Part shown: one piece after another, positions 57,007 to 64,000 of the stretch | How the letters are laid out: every line of letters starts with the position of its first letter | Position numbering within the stretch: position 1 is the stretch's first letter | Source of the DNA: Dyella ginsengisoli LA-4 | GTDB lineage: Bacteria > Pseudomonadota > Gammaproteobacteria > Xanthomonadales > Rhodanobacteraceae | Assembly (NCBI RefSeq): GCF_000334915.1 | Contig: NZ_AMSF01000088.1 | Location: forward strand, 58,131 to 122,130 | Direction of reading: 5' to 3' | DNA length: 64,000 bases | Notes under the pieces: generated by a model | Told to the model about the DNA's origin: nothing | What the model saw: only the letters and a program-made list of their open reading frames with translations | The model's database searches: none | Made by a program: the position numbers and the translations under genes

Positions 57007-57912
57007 TCACTCCAACCCGTGCGCGGAAGACAAACCGGCCAGCCAGTCGACGAACACCCGCAGCCGTGCCGGCATCTGCCGCTGCGGCGGGTACAGCACG
57101 GTCAAGGGCAGGCCCGGTGGTGGCGTATCCGGCAGCAGCTCGACCAGACGCCCGGCGGCCAGCGCATCGGCCACGTGGTAGCGCGGAAACTGCGCGATGC
57201 CCAGACCGGCCTCGCAGCAGCCGTGGTAGGCATCCACCCCGCTGACCACCACCCGTGACGGCAACTGCACGGTGCGCCGCCGGCGACCGACCATGAACTC
57301 CAGCGGCTCCACCCGGCGCGTGGTGGGCGAGGCCCAGTTCACCGCGACATGGCCATGGGCGAGATCGGCCAATGTCCGCGGCATGCCGCGTTCGCGCACG
57401 TAGCCGGCGCTGGCCAGGGTGACCTGTTCGAGCACGGCGAGCTGGCGACCGACCATGCCCGAGTCGGGTAGTGCCCCCGCGCGCAGCACGCAGTCCACGC
57501 CCTCGCGCAGCAGGTCGACGAAGCGGTCGCCGGTGCCGATGTCCAGTTCGATGCCGGGATAGCGTGCGCAGAACCCGGGCAGGTGCGGAATGATCCGGCT
57601 GCGCGCGAAGGCGCCGGGCAGGTCTACCCGCAGGCGTCCGCGCGGCTGCGTTGCGGCCTCGCGGAAGTCCGCTTCCACCTCGTCCAGGTCGGCCAGCAGG
57701 CGTCGACAGTGGCCGTAGTACACCTCGCCGTCGCGGGTGGTGCGCACGCGACGGGTGGTGCGCTGGAGCAGCTGCGCACCCAGGCGTGTTTCCAGGCGCT
57801 TGATCGCGTGGGTGACCGTGGCGCGCGGCAGGCTGAGGTCGTCCGCCGCGGCGGTGAAGCTGCCCAGATCCACGATGCGGGTGAACAGGCGCATGGCTTC
57901 GATGCGGTCCAT
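57007..57912 (-). CDS. LysR-family regulator of the adjacent aldo-keto reductase
   Basis: LysR-type regulator of 301 residues. The N-terminal winged helix is MRLFTRIVDLGSFTAAADDLSLPRATVTHAIKRLE, and the remainder is the two-lobed effector domain. Divergent from the aldo-keto reductase gene across 113 bases, the usual layout for a LysR regulator and its target. The inducer is unknown. Confidence 0.88.
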   Translation of the reverse strand: MDRIEAMRLFTRIVDLGSFTAAADDLSLPRATVTHAIKRLETRLGAQLLQRTTRRVRTTRDGEVYYGHCRRLLADLDEVEADFREAATQPRGRLRVDLPGAFARSRIIPHLPGFCARYPGIELDIGTGDRFVDLLREGVDCVLRAGALPDSGMVGRQLAVLEQVTLASAGYVRERGMPRTLADLAHGHVAVNWASPTTRRVEPLEFMVGRRRRTVQLPSRVVVSGVDAYHGCCEAGLGIAQFPRYHVADALAAGRLVELLPDTPPPGLPLTVLYPPQRQMPARLRVFVDWLAGLSSAHGLE

Positions 57913-58025
57913 GATTATTTATCTTGTTGGAATAGTGTTGGCCATTATTGAGCATTTATCGGCGTACCGGCCCGCGGCACACTGAGCTCCCCGCAGCACT
58001 CCATCCCCTCAAAGGAGCGATCACG
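57913..58025. promoter_or_regulatory. Divergent LysR/aldo-keto reductase intergenic region
   Basis: The part next to the lysR start (57911-57960) is strikingly A/T-rich for this genome (TTATTTATCTTG, CATTATTGAGCATTTATC) and probably holds both promoters and the LysR site. AAGGAG at 58012 serves the reductase start at 58026. Confidence 0.45.
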
Positions 58026-59018
58026 ATGCAGACGCGCACCCTCGGCCGGCACGGCCCCCAGGTTTCCGCCCTCGGCCTGGGCTGCATGGGCATGAGCGAC
58101 TTCTACAGCGGCCGCGACGACACCGAGTCGATCGCCACCATCCACCGCGCACTGGATCGCGGCGTGACCCTGCTGGACACCGCCGACATGTACGGTCCGC
58201 ACACCAACGAGCAGCTGGTCGGGAGGGCCATCAAGGGCCGCCGCGAGGAGGTATTCCTGGCCACCAAGTTCGGCGTCGTGCGCGACCCGAACGACCCGAC
58301 CGTACGCGGCATCAACGGCCGCCCCGAATACGTGCGCGCCGCCTGCGACGCCAGCCTGAAGCGGCTGGGCGTTGAGACGATCGACCTGTACTACCAGCAT
58401 CGCGTGGACAAGAGCGTGCCGATCGAGGACACGGTGGGCGCGATGGCCGACCTGGTGCAGGCCGGCAAGGTGCGCTACCTCGGCCTGTCCGAAGCGTCCG
58501 GCGCCACGCTGGAGCGCGCCTGCAAGGTGCACCCGATCGCCGCGCTGCAGAGCGAGTACTCGCTGTGGACGCGCGATCCGGAGACCAACGGCATGCGGGA
58601 GGCCTGCCGCCGGCTCGGCGTGGCGCTGGTGGCCTACTCGCCACTGGGCCGCGGCTTCCTCACCGGCGCGATCACGACGCCCGGGGATTTCGCCGAGGAC
58701 GACTACCGGCGCCACAGCCCGCGCTTCCAGGGCGGGAACTTTGCCCGCAACCTGGCCCTGGTGGACCAGGTGAAGGCGCTGGCCGCGCGCAAGGGCTGCA
58801 CTCCGGCGCAGCTGGCGCTGGCCTGGGTGCTGGCGCAGGGCGAGGACATCGTGCCGATTCCCGGCACCAAGCGGCGGACGCGGCTGGACGAGAACCTCGA
58901 CGCGCTCGACGTGCGGCTCGATGCCGCCGAACGGGCCGCGATCGACGCCGTGTTCCCGCCCGACGCCGCGGCCGGCACGCGCTATCCGGAGGCGATGATG
59001 GGCGCGGTCAACGCCTGA
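58026..59018 (+). CDS. Aldo/keto reductase
   Basis: NADPH-dependent oxidoreductase of 330 residues (AKR13/YakC-like). It has [35 protein letters not shown] (catalytic Asp and Tyr), VFLATKFGV (Lys), and [16 protein letters not shown] (His). The C-terminal [17 protein letters not shown] is the cofactor-binding segment. The start at 58026 follows AAGGAG. Its likely role is detoxifying reactive carbonyls under control of the divergent LysR protein; the substrate is not known. Confidence 0.9.
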   Translation: MQTRTLGRHGPQVSALGLGCMGMSDFYSGRDDTESIATIHRALDRGVTLLDTADMYGPHTNEQLVGRAIKGRREEVFLATKFGVVRDPNDPTVRGINGRPEYVRAACDASLKRLGVETIDLYYQHRVDKSVPIEDTVGAMADLVQAGKVRYLGLSEASGATLERACKVHPIAALQSEYSLWTRDPETNGMREACRRLGVALVAYSPLGRGFLTGAITTPGDFAEDDYRRHSPRFQGGNFARNLALVDQVKALAARKGCTPAQLALAWVLAQGEDIVPIPGTKRRTRLDENLDALDVRLDAAERAAIDAVFPPDAAAGTRYPEAMMGAVNA

Positions 59019-59103
59019 TCCGGAGCGGCCCCCGGCTGCGGCGGCCTGTCGCGGCCGTGGCCGGTGTCGCAGCCGGTTCACGCGTGGCCGGTAAACTGAC
59101 GCG

Positions 59104-59925
59104 ATGAATACGCCCGAAGATTCCCAGCTCGGCAAGACCACCGCCTACGCCGACCGCTACGACCCGAGCCTGCTGTTTCCGATCCCGCGCGCGGCCAAGC
59201 GCGCGGAGATCGGCGTAGCCGAGCCCCTGCCGTTCCACGGCGTGGATATCTGGAACGCCTACGAGTTCTCCTGGCTGGACGCGCGCGGCAAGCCGATGGT
59301 GGCGATCGTCGAGATCCGCGTGCCGGCGACCTCGCCGAACATCATCGAGTCGAAGTCGCTCAAGCTCTACCTCAACGGTTTCTCGCAGGAGCGCATGCCC
59401 GATGCTCCGCACCTGATCGGCGTGCTCGAGCGCGACCTCTCCGCTGCCGCCGGTGCGACGGTGAAAGTGGAGCTGAGCCTGCCCGCGGCCATCGTGCACA
59501 CCATCCGCGATCTCGAAGGCGAGTACATCGACGACCAGCCGCTGGAGATCGACGACTACGGCCCGCCCAAGGCCGAGTACCTGCGCGTGGCCGGCACGGA
59601 CGTGGTCGAGGAGGAGCTGGTATCCGACCTGCTGCGCTCGAACTGCCCGGTCACCGGGCAGCCGGACTGGGGCACCGTGCAGATCCGCTACCGCGGACGG
59701 CCGATCGACCGCGAGGGACTGCTGCGCTACCTGATCTCGTTCCGCACCCACAACGAATTCCACGAGCAGTGCGTGGAGCGGATCTACGTCGACCTGATGG
59801 CGCGCTGTGCCCCGGACACCCTCAGCGTGTACGCGCGCTACACGCGACGCGGCGGCCTGGACATCAATCCGTTCCGAAGCAGCGGCGAGCAGGTGCCGGT
59901 CAATCTGCGCGGTGCGCGGCAGTGA
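59104..59925 (+). CDS. queF: NADPH-dependent 7-cyano-7-deazaguanine reductase
   Basis: Queuosine-pathway enzyme that reduces preQ0 to preQ1. It has 273 residues, the length of the bimodular (YqfO-type) form. The catalytic Cys is in [15 protein letters not shown]; the NADPH-binding QueF motif is [17 protein letters not shown]. The closing segment [14 protein letters not shown] includes the substrate-binding Glu. No other queuosine genes are nearby. Confidence 0.95.
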   Translation: MNTPEDSQLGKTTAYADRYDPSLLFPIPRAAKRAEIGVAEPLPFHGVDIWNAYEFSWLDARGKPMVAIVEIRVPATSPNIIESKSLKLYLNGFSQERMPDAPHLIGVLERDLSAAAGATVKVELSLPAAIVHTIRDLEGEYIDDQPLEIDDYGPPKAEYLRVAGTDVVEEELVSDLLRSNCPVTGQPDWGTVQIRYRGRPIDREGLLRYLISFRTHNEFHEQCVERIYVDLMARCAPDTLSVYARYTRRGGLDINPFRSSGEQVPVNLRGARQ

Positions 59926-60085
59926 CCGCCAGCGGCCTGCCTCACTGCGGGATGAACCGGCCGATGCCCCGGTAACCGACGCTTCAGACCGGGCGGACTA
60001 GCCTCCTCGACCCTGCGGCGCCGAGCGCGCCGCGTGGCCACGGACGGCGCCTCCCACTCCCCAAGTCGAAGACGGAAGACCTGCC

Positions 60086-60712
60086 ATGAAAACGTCCGCT
60101 CGCCATCTCCTGTTATGCAGTCTCGCAGCCAGCGGCGCGCTCCTGCTCGGCGCCTGCGGCAAGCACGACAACGGCGCCCAGGGCCCCGCACCGGCCAGCA
60201 CCGCGCCCTCCTCGCCACTGGCGCCGGTGAGCTCTGCGCCGATGCCCGCCAGCACCGCACCCCTGCCGATGCCTCCCGCATCGGCAACCGCACCGGCTCC
60301 GGCCGGCAGCAGCGCTCCCGCATCGGCCGGCAGCAGTGCCGCAGCTGCACCGGCCGCCACCGACCAGGCGTTCGCCATCGATCAGGTGGTGATCGGCGAT
60401 GCCGTCGACACCAGCCATGCCGTGACTGCGCCGAAGGACAGCATCGCCGCCGACCACAAGTCGATCTACGCCAGCGTGGAAACCCGCGGCAAGACCGACG
60501 GCGTCACGCTGAGCGCGCGCTGGAGCTACCTGGAGGGCAAGGGCCAGCTGGTCAGTGCGATCAGCCAGTCGATCGCCACCGACGGTCCGGCGGTAACCAC
60601 CTTCAAGATCCAGAACCCGCACCTGTGGCCGGCCGGCAAGTACCAGGTCGAGATCGCACTGGACGGCAAGCCGGTGTCGACCCGCGCCTTCGAGGTGAAG
60701 AGTCCCGGCTGA
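60086..60712 (+). CDS. Lipoprotein with Pro/Ala/Ser-rich linker
   Basis: Lipoprotein of 208 residues: lipobox LLGAC near residue 24, then a low-complexity Ala/Pro/Ser/Met stretch to about residue 90, then a small beta-rich domain (95-208; [56 protein letters not shown]). The domain looks like an Ig-type fold exposed in the periplasm. I do not recognise a function. Followed by a strong terminator. Confidence 0.8.
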   Translation: MKTSARHLLLCSLAASGALLLGACGKHDNGAQGPAPASTAPSSPLAPVSSAPMPASTAPLPMPPASATAPAPAGSSAPASAGSSAAAAPAATDQAFAIDQVVIGDAVDTSHAVTAPKDSIAADHKSIYASVETRGKTDGVTLSARWSYLEGKGQLVSAISQSIATDGPAVTTFKIQNPHLWPAGKYQVEIALDGKPVSTRAFEVKSPG

Positions 60713-60738
60713 CCGGCTGCTTCGACCGCTCCCGATCC

Positions 60739-60766
60739 GAGGCGCCCATCGGGCGCCTCTTTTTTT
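60739..60766 (+). terminator. Terminator after the lipoprotein gene
   Basis: Perfect stem GAGGCGCCC/GGGCGCCTC with a three-base loop and seven T residues. Confidence 0.92.
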
Positions 60767-60945
60767 CGCGCGGCGTTCACGCGGGCGTGCAGGCGCCGCG
60801 AACGGGGGGTGATGCCACCTGCACGGCGATGAACGCCGGCCATGGCGGCTGCGGAAAACGCACGGCTCGTTCACGGCGACGCGGATCGAATGAACCCACG
60901 CGGGGCGGCATCGCCCCGCCATTCATCGACCCGAAGGAGACCGCC

Positions 60946-61149
60946 ATGAACCAGGACACCATTGAAGGCCAGTGGAAGCAGCTCGCCGGCACCCTCAAGC
61001 AGAAGTGGGGCAAGCTGACCGACGACGACCTCACCGTCGCTTCCGGCGACGCCGAGTATCTGGCCGGCAAGCTGCAGCAGCGCTACGGCATGGCCCGCGA
61101 CGAGGCCGAGGCCCAGGTCCGCGCTCTCGAAAAGCAGCTGCGCCACTGA
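60946..61149 (+). CDS. CsbD-family stress protein
   Basis: Small hydrophilic protein of 67 residues starting at 60946 after AAGGAG. The CsbD pattern is present: [23 protein letters not shown] near the start and a helix with [17 protein letters not shown]. Family members are abundant under general stress; their molecular role is unclear. Next to a DUF1328 gene, a pairing common in Xanthomonadales. Confidence 0.9.
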   Translation: MNQDTIEGQWKQLAGTLKQKWGKLTDDDLTVASGDAEYLAGKLQQRYGMARDEAEAQVRALEKQLRH

Positions 61150-61202
61150 GCAAGCGCGCGACCGCCAACGTCGCGCCACCCGCCCAAGCAGGAGACATCC
61201 CC

Positions 61203-61376
61203 ATGCTTCGTTACGCCATCGTGTTTCTGGTGATCGCGCTGATCGCCGCCCTGTTCGGTTTCACCGGCATCGCCGCCGGCGCGGCCAGCATCGCCAAGAT
61301 CCTGTTCGTGGTGTTCCTGGTGCTGTTCGTGCTCTCGCTGATCTTCGGCGGGATACGGCGGGGGCCGCGCGTGTAG
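61203..61376 (+). CDS. DUF1328 small membrane protein
   Basis: Membrane peptide of 57 residues with two hydrophobic segments (about 4-24 and 31-50) and a short basic end (GGIRRGPRV). The [18 protein letters not shown] stretch is the DUF1328/YtjA signature. Probably co-transcribed with csbD and induced by stress, by family analogy. Confidence 0.9.
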   Translation: MLRYAIVFLVIALIAALFGFTGIAAGAASIAKILFVVFLVLFVLSLIFGGIRRGPRV

Positions 61377-61404
61377 CTCACCGGCGGATCGTGTTTCTCC
61401 CCCC

Positions 61405-61439
61405 GGGGCGGCGTCGCTGGACGCCGCCCCTTTTTTTTT
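61405..61439 (+). terminator. Terminator after the DUF1328 gene
   Basis: Perfect 11-bp stem GGGGCGGCGTC/GACGCCGCCCC with a four-base loop and nine T residues. Confidence 0.95.
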
Positions 61440-61458
61440 GCGCACCGGCGGGCACTTT

Positions 61459-61719
61459 TCAGTCGCGACGACCGCTGGCCACCTCGGCCAGGAAACCGAG
61501 CACGCGCCTCCCTTGCCCGGCTTCGACCAGTTCGCGGGCCGTGCGATCCCAGAGTTCGCCAATGCCGACCGTGTCGTACCAGAGCAGCACCGCACACGCA
61601 TCCGGTTCGATCGCCCGAGCCAGCGACAGCACCGAACGGCGCGTCCTGGCATGCACGCGCGCGGACCGGACAGGGACGACGTTCGTCGCGATCGCGGGGT
61701 ACGGCATCGTCAGCCTCAT
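61459..61719 (-). CDS. Hypothetical small protein
   Basis: An 86-residue reading frame on the - strand, from an ATG at 61719 with GAGG about eight bases upstream. Composition is that of a real protein in its C-terminal half (DACAVLLWYDTVGIGELWDRTARELVEAG, helical and amphipathic), with a basic N-terminal half. No family is recognised and no signal peptide or membrane segment is seen. The frame remains open upstream to 61893, but that part looks non-coding. It stands alone between a terminator and a LysR gene. Confidence 0.45.
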   Translation of the reverse strand: MRLTMPYPAIATNVVPVRSARVHARTRRSVLSLARAIEPDACAVLLWYDTVGIGELWDRTARELVEAGQGRRVLGFLAEVASGRRD

Positions 61720-61905
61720 GGCGTTTGCCTCGCGCAAGTCGGCGGGCGCCATCGGCGTTCCGTCGGGGGCAGGGAACCGGCGCAGCCCGGCCCGGAAGGG
61801 CGGGAGGGGGGACGCGGGATTCCGGGCCCGGGCTGCATCGGCTGTGTTGTTACGCAGGTCCCGGGCTGTCGGATGCCTTGCCCGCAACCCCATGCAGGCT
61901 GCGCC

Positions 61906-62808
61906 TCAACCGGCCGGATCGTGCGCCGCGGGTGCGAACGAGGCGATCAGCTCGCGCGCCAGCGGGTTGGGGAAGCGTCGCGACAGCGTGACCGCAACGA
62001 ACGTCTCGCTCAGTTCCGGCAGCTGCGCCAGCTCCACCAGGCTGCCGCCGGCCAGCTCGTCGCGCACCACGATCGGCGGCACCACCGCCAGCCCGATGCC
62101 CTCGCGGGCGAGCAGTCGCATCATCGCCATGTCCTCCACCTCGGCGGCGATGCGCACGCGCACGCCGAGCCGGTCGACCAGCGCGTCGAAGCCGATGCGG
62201 ATGCTGCTCTCCAGCGTCGGCAGCACCAGCGGCTCGCGGGCGAGCAGGTCTTTCAGCGCGAGTCCGTGGCCGGCGTGCGTCGGCGTGCCGATCAGGCTCA
62301 CCGGCTGCTCGGCGATCGGATGGGAGATCCACGACGTGGCCGCATCGTGGACCGGCGGCAGGTTGATCAGCACCACGTCGAGCCGGTGCGACTCCAGCGC
62401 GTGCAGCAGCTCGGCGGTGGTGCCCGAGCGCAGCACCAGCTCCACGTCCTCGCGCGCCAGCAGCGGGCGCAGGAACGCCATCTGGAAATTGCGCGACAGC
62501 GTGGCCAGCGCGCCCACGCGCAGGATCTGCCGGCGCGCGCCGGGCCGGTCGCCGAGGATGCTAAGCAGCTCGCCGCCGGCGCTGAAGATGGTGTCGGCAT
62601 GCTCCAGCGCGATCCGCCCGGCCTCGGTCAGCAGCAGCTGCTTGCCGTTGCGATCGAACAGCGCATGGCCGAGCTGCTCCTCCAGCTTGCGGATCTGGAT
62701 CGACAGCGCCGACTGCGACACGTGCAGCTTCTCGGCGGTGCGGGTGAGGTTGCCCTCGTGCGCGACGGCCCAGAAATAGCGCAGGTGGTTGTAATTGAGT
62801 GCGGCCAT
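61906..62808 (-). CDS. NhaR-like LysR-family regulator
   Basis: LysR regulator of 300 residues whose N-terminus (LNYNHLRYFWAVAHEGNLTRTAEKLHVSQSALSIQIRKLE) is of the NhaR type. The effector domain continues with VGALATLSRNFQMAFLRPLL and VEDMAMMRLLAREGIGLAVVPP. It is divergent from a DabB/NuoL-like gene, and similar regulators sit beside that gene family, so that gene is the likely target. Possible signals are cations, pH or inorganic carbon status; none is visible in the sequence. Confidence 0.88.
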   Translation of the reverse strand: MAALNYNHLRYFWAVAHEGNLTRTAEKLHVSQSALSIQIRKLEEQLGHALFDRNGKQLLLTEAGRIALEHADTIFSAGGELLSILGDRPGARRQILRVGALATLSRNFQMAFLRPLLAREDVELVLRSGTTAELLHALESHRLDVVLINLPPVHDAATSWISHPIAEQPVSLIGTPTHAGHGLALKDLLAREPLVLPTLESSIRIGFDALVDRLGVRVRIAAEVEDMAMMRLLAREGIGLAVVPPIVVRDELAGGSLVELAQLPELSETFVAVTLSRRFPNPLARELIASFAPAAHDPAG

Positions 62809-62910
62809 GATCGTTCGCTTTCATAGAACCATGCGCTTCATATTATGAATTTTATGGAATGAACGCACTGCGGTAAGGTGACACGGTTTTCATATGTCAC
62901 GGACCCGTCG
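62809..62910. promoter_or_regulatory. Divergent promoter region with a LysR-type palindrome
   Basis: The 102-base gap is A/T-rich compared with its flanks and contains the perfect inverted repeat TTCAT-ATT-ATGAA (62837-62849), a good candidate LysR site. Further TTCAT/ATGAA half-sites occur at 62819 (TTTCATAG) and 62899 (TTTTCATATG). Confidence 0.6.
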
Positions 62911-64000
62911 ATGCCCATCCTTCTCGTACTGCTCGCGCCCGCCTCGTTCGTTCTCGCCGCGCTGGTGGCGATGGGCGATGCCGCCGGGCGGCGACGCGGC
63001 TCGTGGGTGGCGATCCAGGCCGCCGGCGCGCTTTCGCTGGGGCTGGCCCTGGTCGCGCTGATGCTGGCGGTGATGCGCGGGCCGCTGTCCGCCTCGCTGG
63101 TGGACTGGCACGGCGCGGGCGTGTCGGTGCGGCTGGACGCGCTGGGCACCAGCCTGTTCCTGCTGGTCGCGTTCATCGGGACGATCGTGCTGCGCTACAG
63201 CCGCAACTACCTCGACGGCGATCCGCGCCGCGGCCTGTTTGCCGCCGAGCTGTGCCTGACCCTGGCCGCGGTGATGACCCTCGTGCTGGCTGGCAACCTC
63301 GCCCTGCTCGCCGCCGCGTGGATCGCCACCAGCCTGGCGTTGCACCGGCTGCTGCTGTTCTACCCGGAGCGCGCCGCCGCGGTGCGCGCGGCCGGCCGCA
63401 AGTTCATCGTCGCGCGCATCGGCGACGCCTGCCTGCTCGGCGCCTTCGCCCTGCTCGCCTGGACCTGCCGCAGCGCCGACCTCGCCACGGTGCTGGCGCA
63501 GGTGCGCGACGGCGCGCAGGCCGGCGCGGCGGTGCCGGCGGCGGCGGTGCTGCTGGTGATCGCCGCCGCGCTGAAGTCGGCGCAGTTCCCCGCCCACGGC
63601 TGGCTGCCGGACATCATCGACACGCCCACGCCGGTCTCGGCGCTGCTTCACGCCGGCATCATCAACGGCGGTGGCTTCCTGGCGATCCGCTTCGCCGAGG
63701 TGCTGGTGGCGGTACCGGCGGCGATGCACCTGCTGGCGGCGATCGGCGCGATCACCGCGGTCTACGGTTCGCTGGTGATGCTGACCCAGACCAGCATCAA
63801 GGCCTCGCTGGCCTGGTCGACCATCGCGCAGATGGGCCTGATGCTGCTGGAGTGCGGCCTGGGCGCCTTTCCGCTGGCGCTGCTGCACCTGCTGGCCCAC
63901 TCGTTCTACAAGGCGCACGGCTTCCTCGCCTCCGGCACCGCGGTGGACGCGGTGGCCCGCCGCCGCGCCGCCGCGCCGGCCGCGGGCGGTCCGGCGCGGG
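62911..64000 (+). CDS. dabB: DabB/NuoL-like proton-conducting membrane protein (3' end outside window)
   Basis: The first 363 residues of a polytopic membrane protein of the Complex I antiporter-like family. It begins MPILLVLLAPASFVLAAL and runs through alternating hydrophobic segments. The key ion-path motif KSAQFPAHGWLPDIIDTPTPVSALLHAG, with the conserved Lys, is present near residue 228. HAGIINGGGF rather than the NuoL form HAATMV favours DabB, the partner of DabA in the energy-coupled CO2/bicarbonate uptake system. The frame is open to the window edge, so dabA, expected next, cannot be checked. NuoL of a Complex I operon is less likely because no other nuo genes adjoin. Confidence 0.8.
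   Translation, partial: MPILLVLLAPASFVLAALVAMGDAAGRRRGSWVAIQAAGALSLGLALVALMLAVMRGPLSASLVDWHGAGVSVRLDALGTSLFLLVAFIGTIVLRYSRNYLDGDPRRGLFAAELCLTLAAVMTLVLAGNLALLAAAWIATSLALHRLLLFYPERAAAVRAAGRKFIVARIGDACLLGAFALLAWTCRSADLATVLAQVRDGAQAGAAVPAAAVLLVIAAALKSAQFPAHGWLPDIIDTPTPVSALLHAGIINGGGFLAIRFAEVLVAVPAAMHLLAAIGAITAVYGSLVMLTQTSIKASLAWSTIAQMGLMLLECGLGAFPLALLHLLAHSFYKAHGFLASGTAVDAVARRRAAAPAAGGPAR

Overview
The window is high-GC, gene-dense chromosomal DNA from a gammaproteobacterium. Gene content points to the Xanthomonadales, most likely Rhodanobacteraceae (Rhodanobacter/Dyella-like): a Xanthomonas-type killing T4SS whose VirB7 carries a C-terminal domain, an effector with an XVIPCD-like tail, Oar-type TonB receptors and an M56/BlaI pair. 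I saw no rRNA, tRNA, CRISPR array, transposase or prophage. The family assignment is inference.

Region 1 (about 0.8-15.0 kb, + strand): a T4SS in the order virB7-8-9-10-11-1-2-3-4-5-6, tightly packed and partly overlapping. It is followed by four small exported proteins, two of them DUF4189-like, and one effector-like gene (M23-like domain, two peptidoglycan-binding repeats, XVIPCD-like tail). The effector frame is broken by an apparent 1-bp deletion near 14215. The 266-aa exported protein just upstream is the best candidate immunity protein. virD4 is not in the window.

Region 2 (15.1-23.1 kb, - strand): a MuxABC/MdtABC-type RND efflux system with one adaptor and two different pumps. Then come a membrane-anchored cytochrome c, ACP phosphodiesterase, an alpha/beta hydrolase with zapE, ompW, a GAF/degenerate GGDEF/EAL protein, a pirin and an acyl-CoA synthetase.

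Region 3 (32.3-43.1 kb): an alcohol-oxidation locus. An AcoR-type sigma-54 activator is divergent from an aldehyde dehydrogenase, a porin, a PQQ alcohol dehydrogenase with the D-x-D signature of lanthanide-dependent enzymes, a solute-binding-protein/cytochrome c fusion (XoxJ-XoxG-like), a TonB receptor and a DUF779 protein. A palindromic activator site and a -24/-12 promoter lie between the activator and the dehydrogenase.

Region 4 (43.1-47.7 kb): class Ia ribonucleotide reductase nrdA and nrdB, preceded by two DnaA-box-like 9-mers, a sigma-70 promoter and a cobalamin riboswitch. nrdA and nrdB are separated by a small cassette: a GIY-YIG gene between two inverted-repeat doublets.

Region 5 (47.9-64.0 kb): an Oar-like TonB receptor, a BlaI-type repressor with two perfect operators and an M56 peptidase with a heptad-repeat tail, a DPP-IV-like S9 peptidase, a GST, a LysR/aldo-keto reductase pair, queF, small stress and membrane proteins, and a NhaR-like LysR gene divergent from a DabB/NuoL-like gene cut by the window end.
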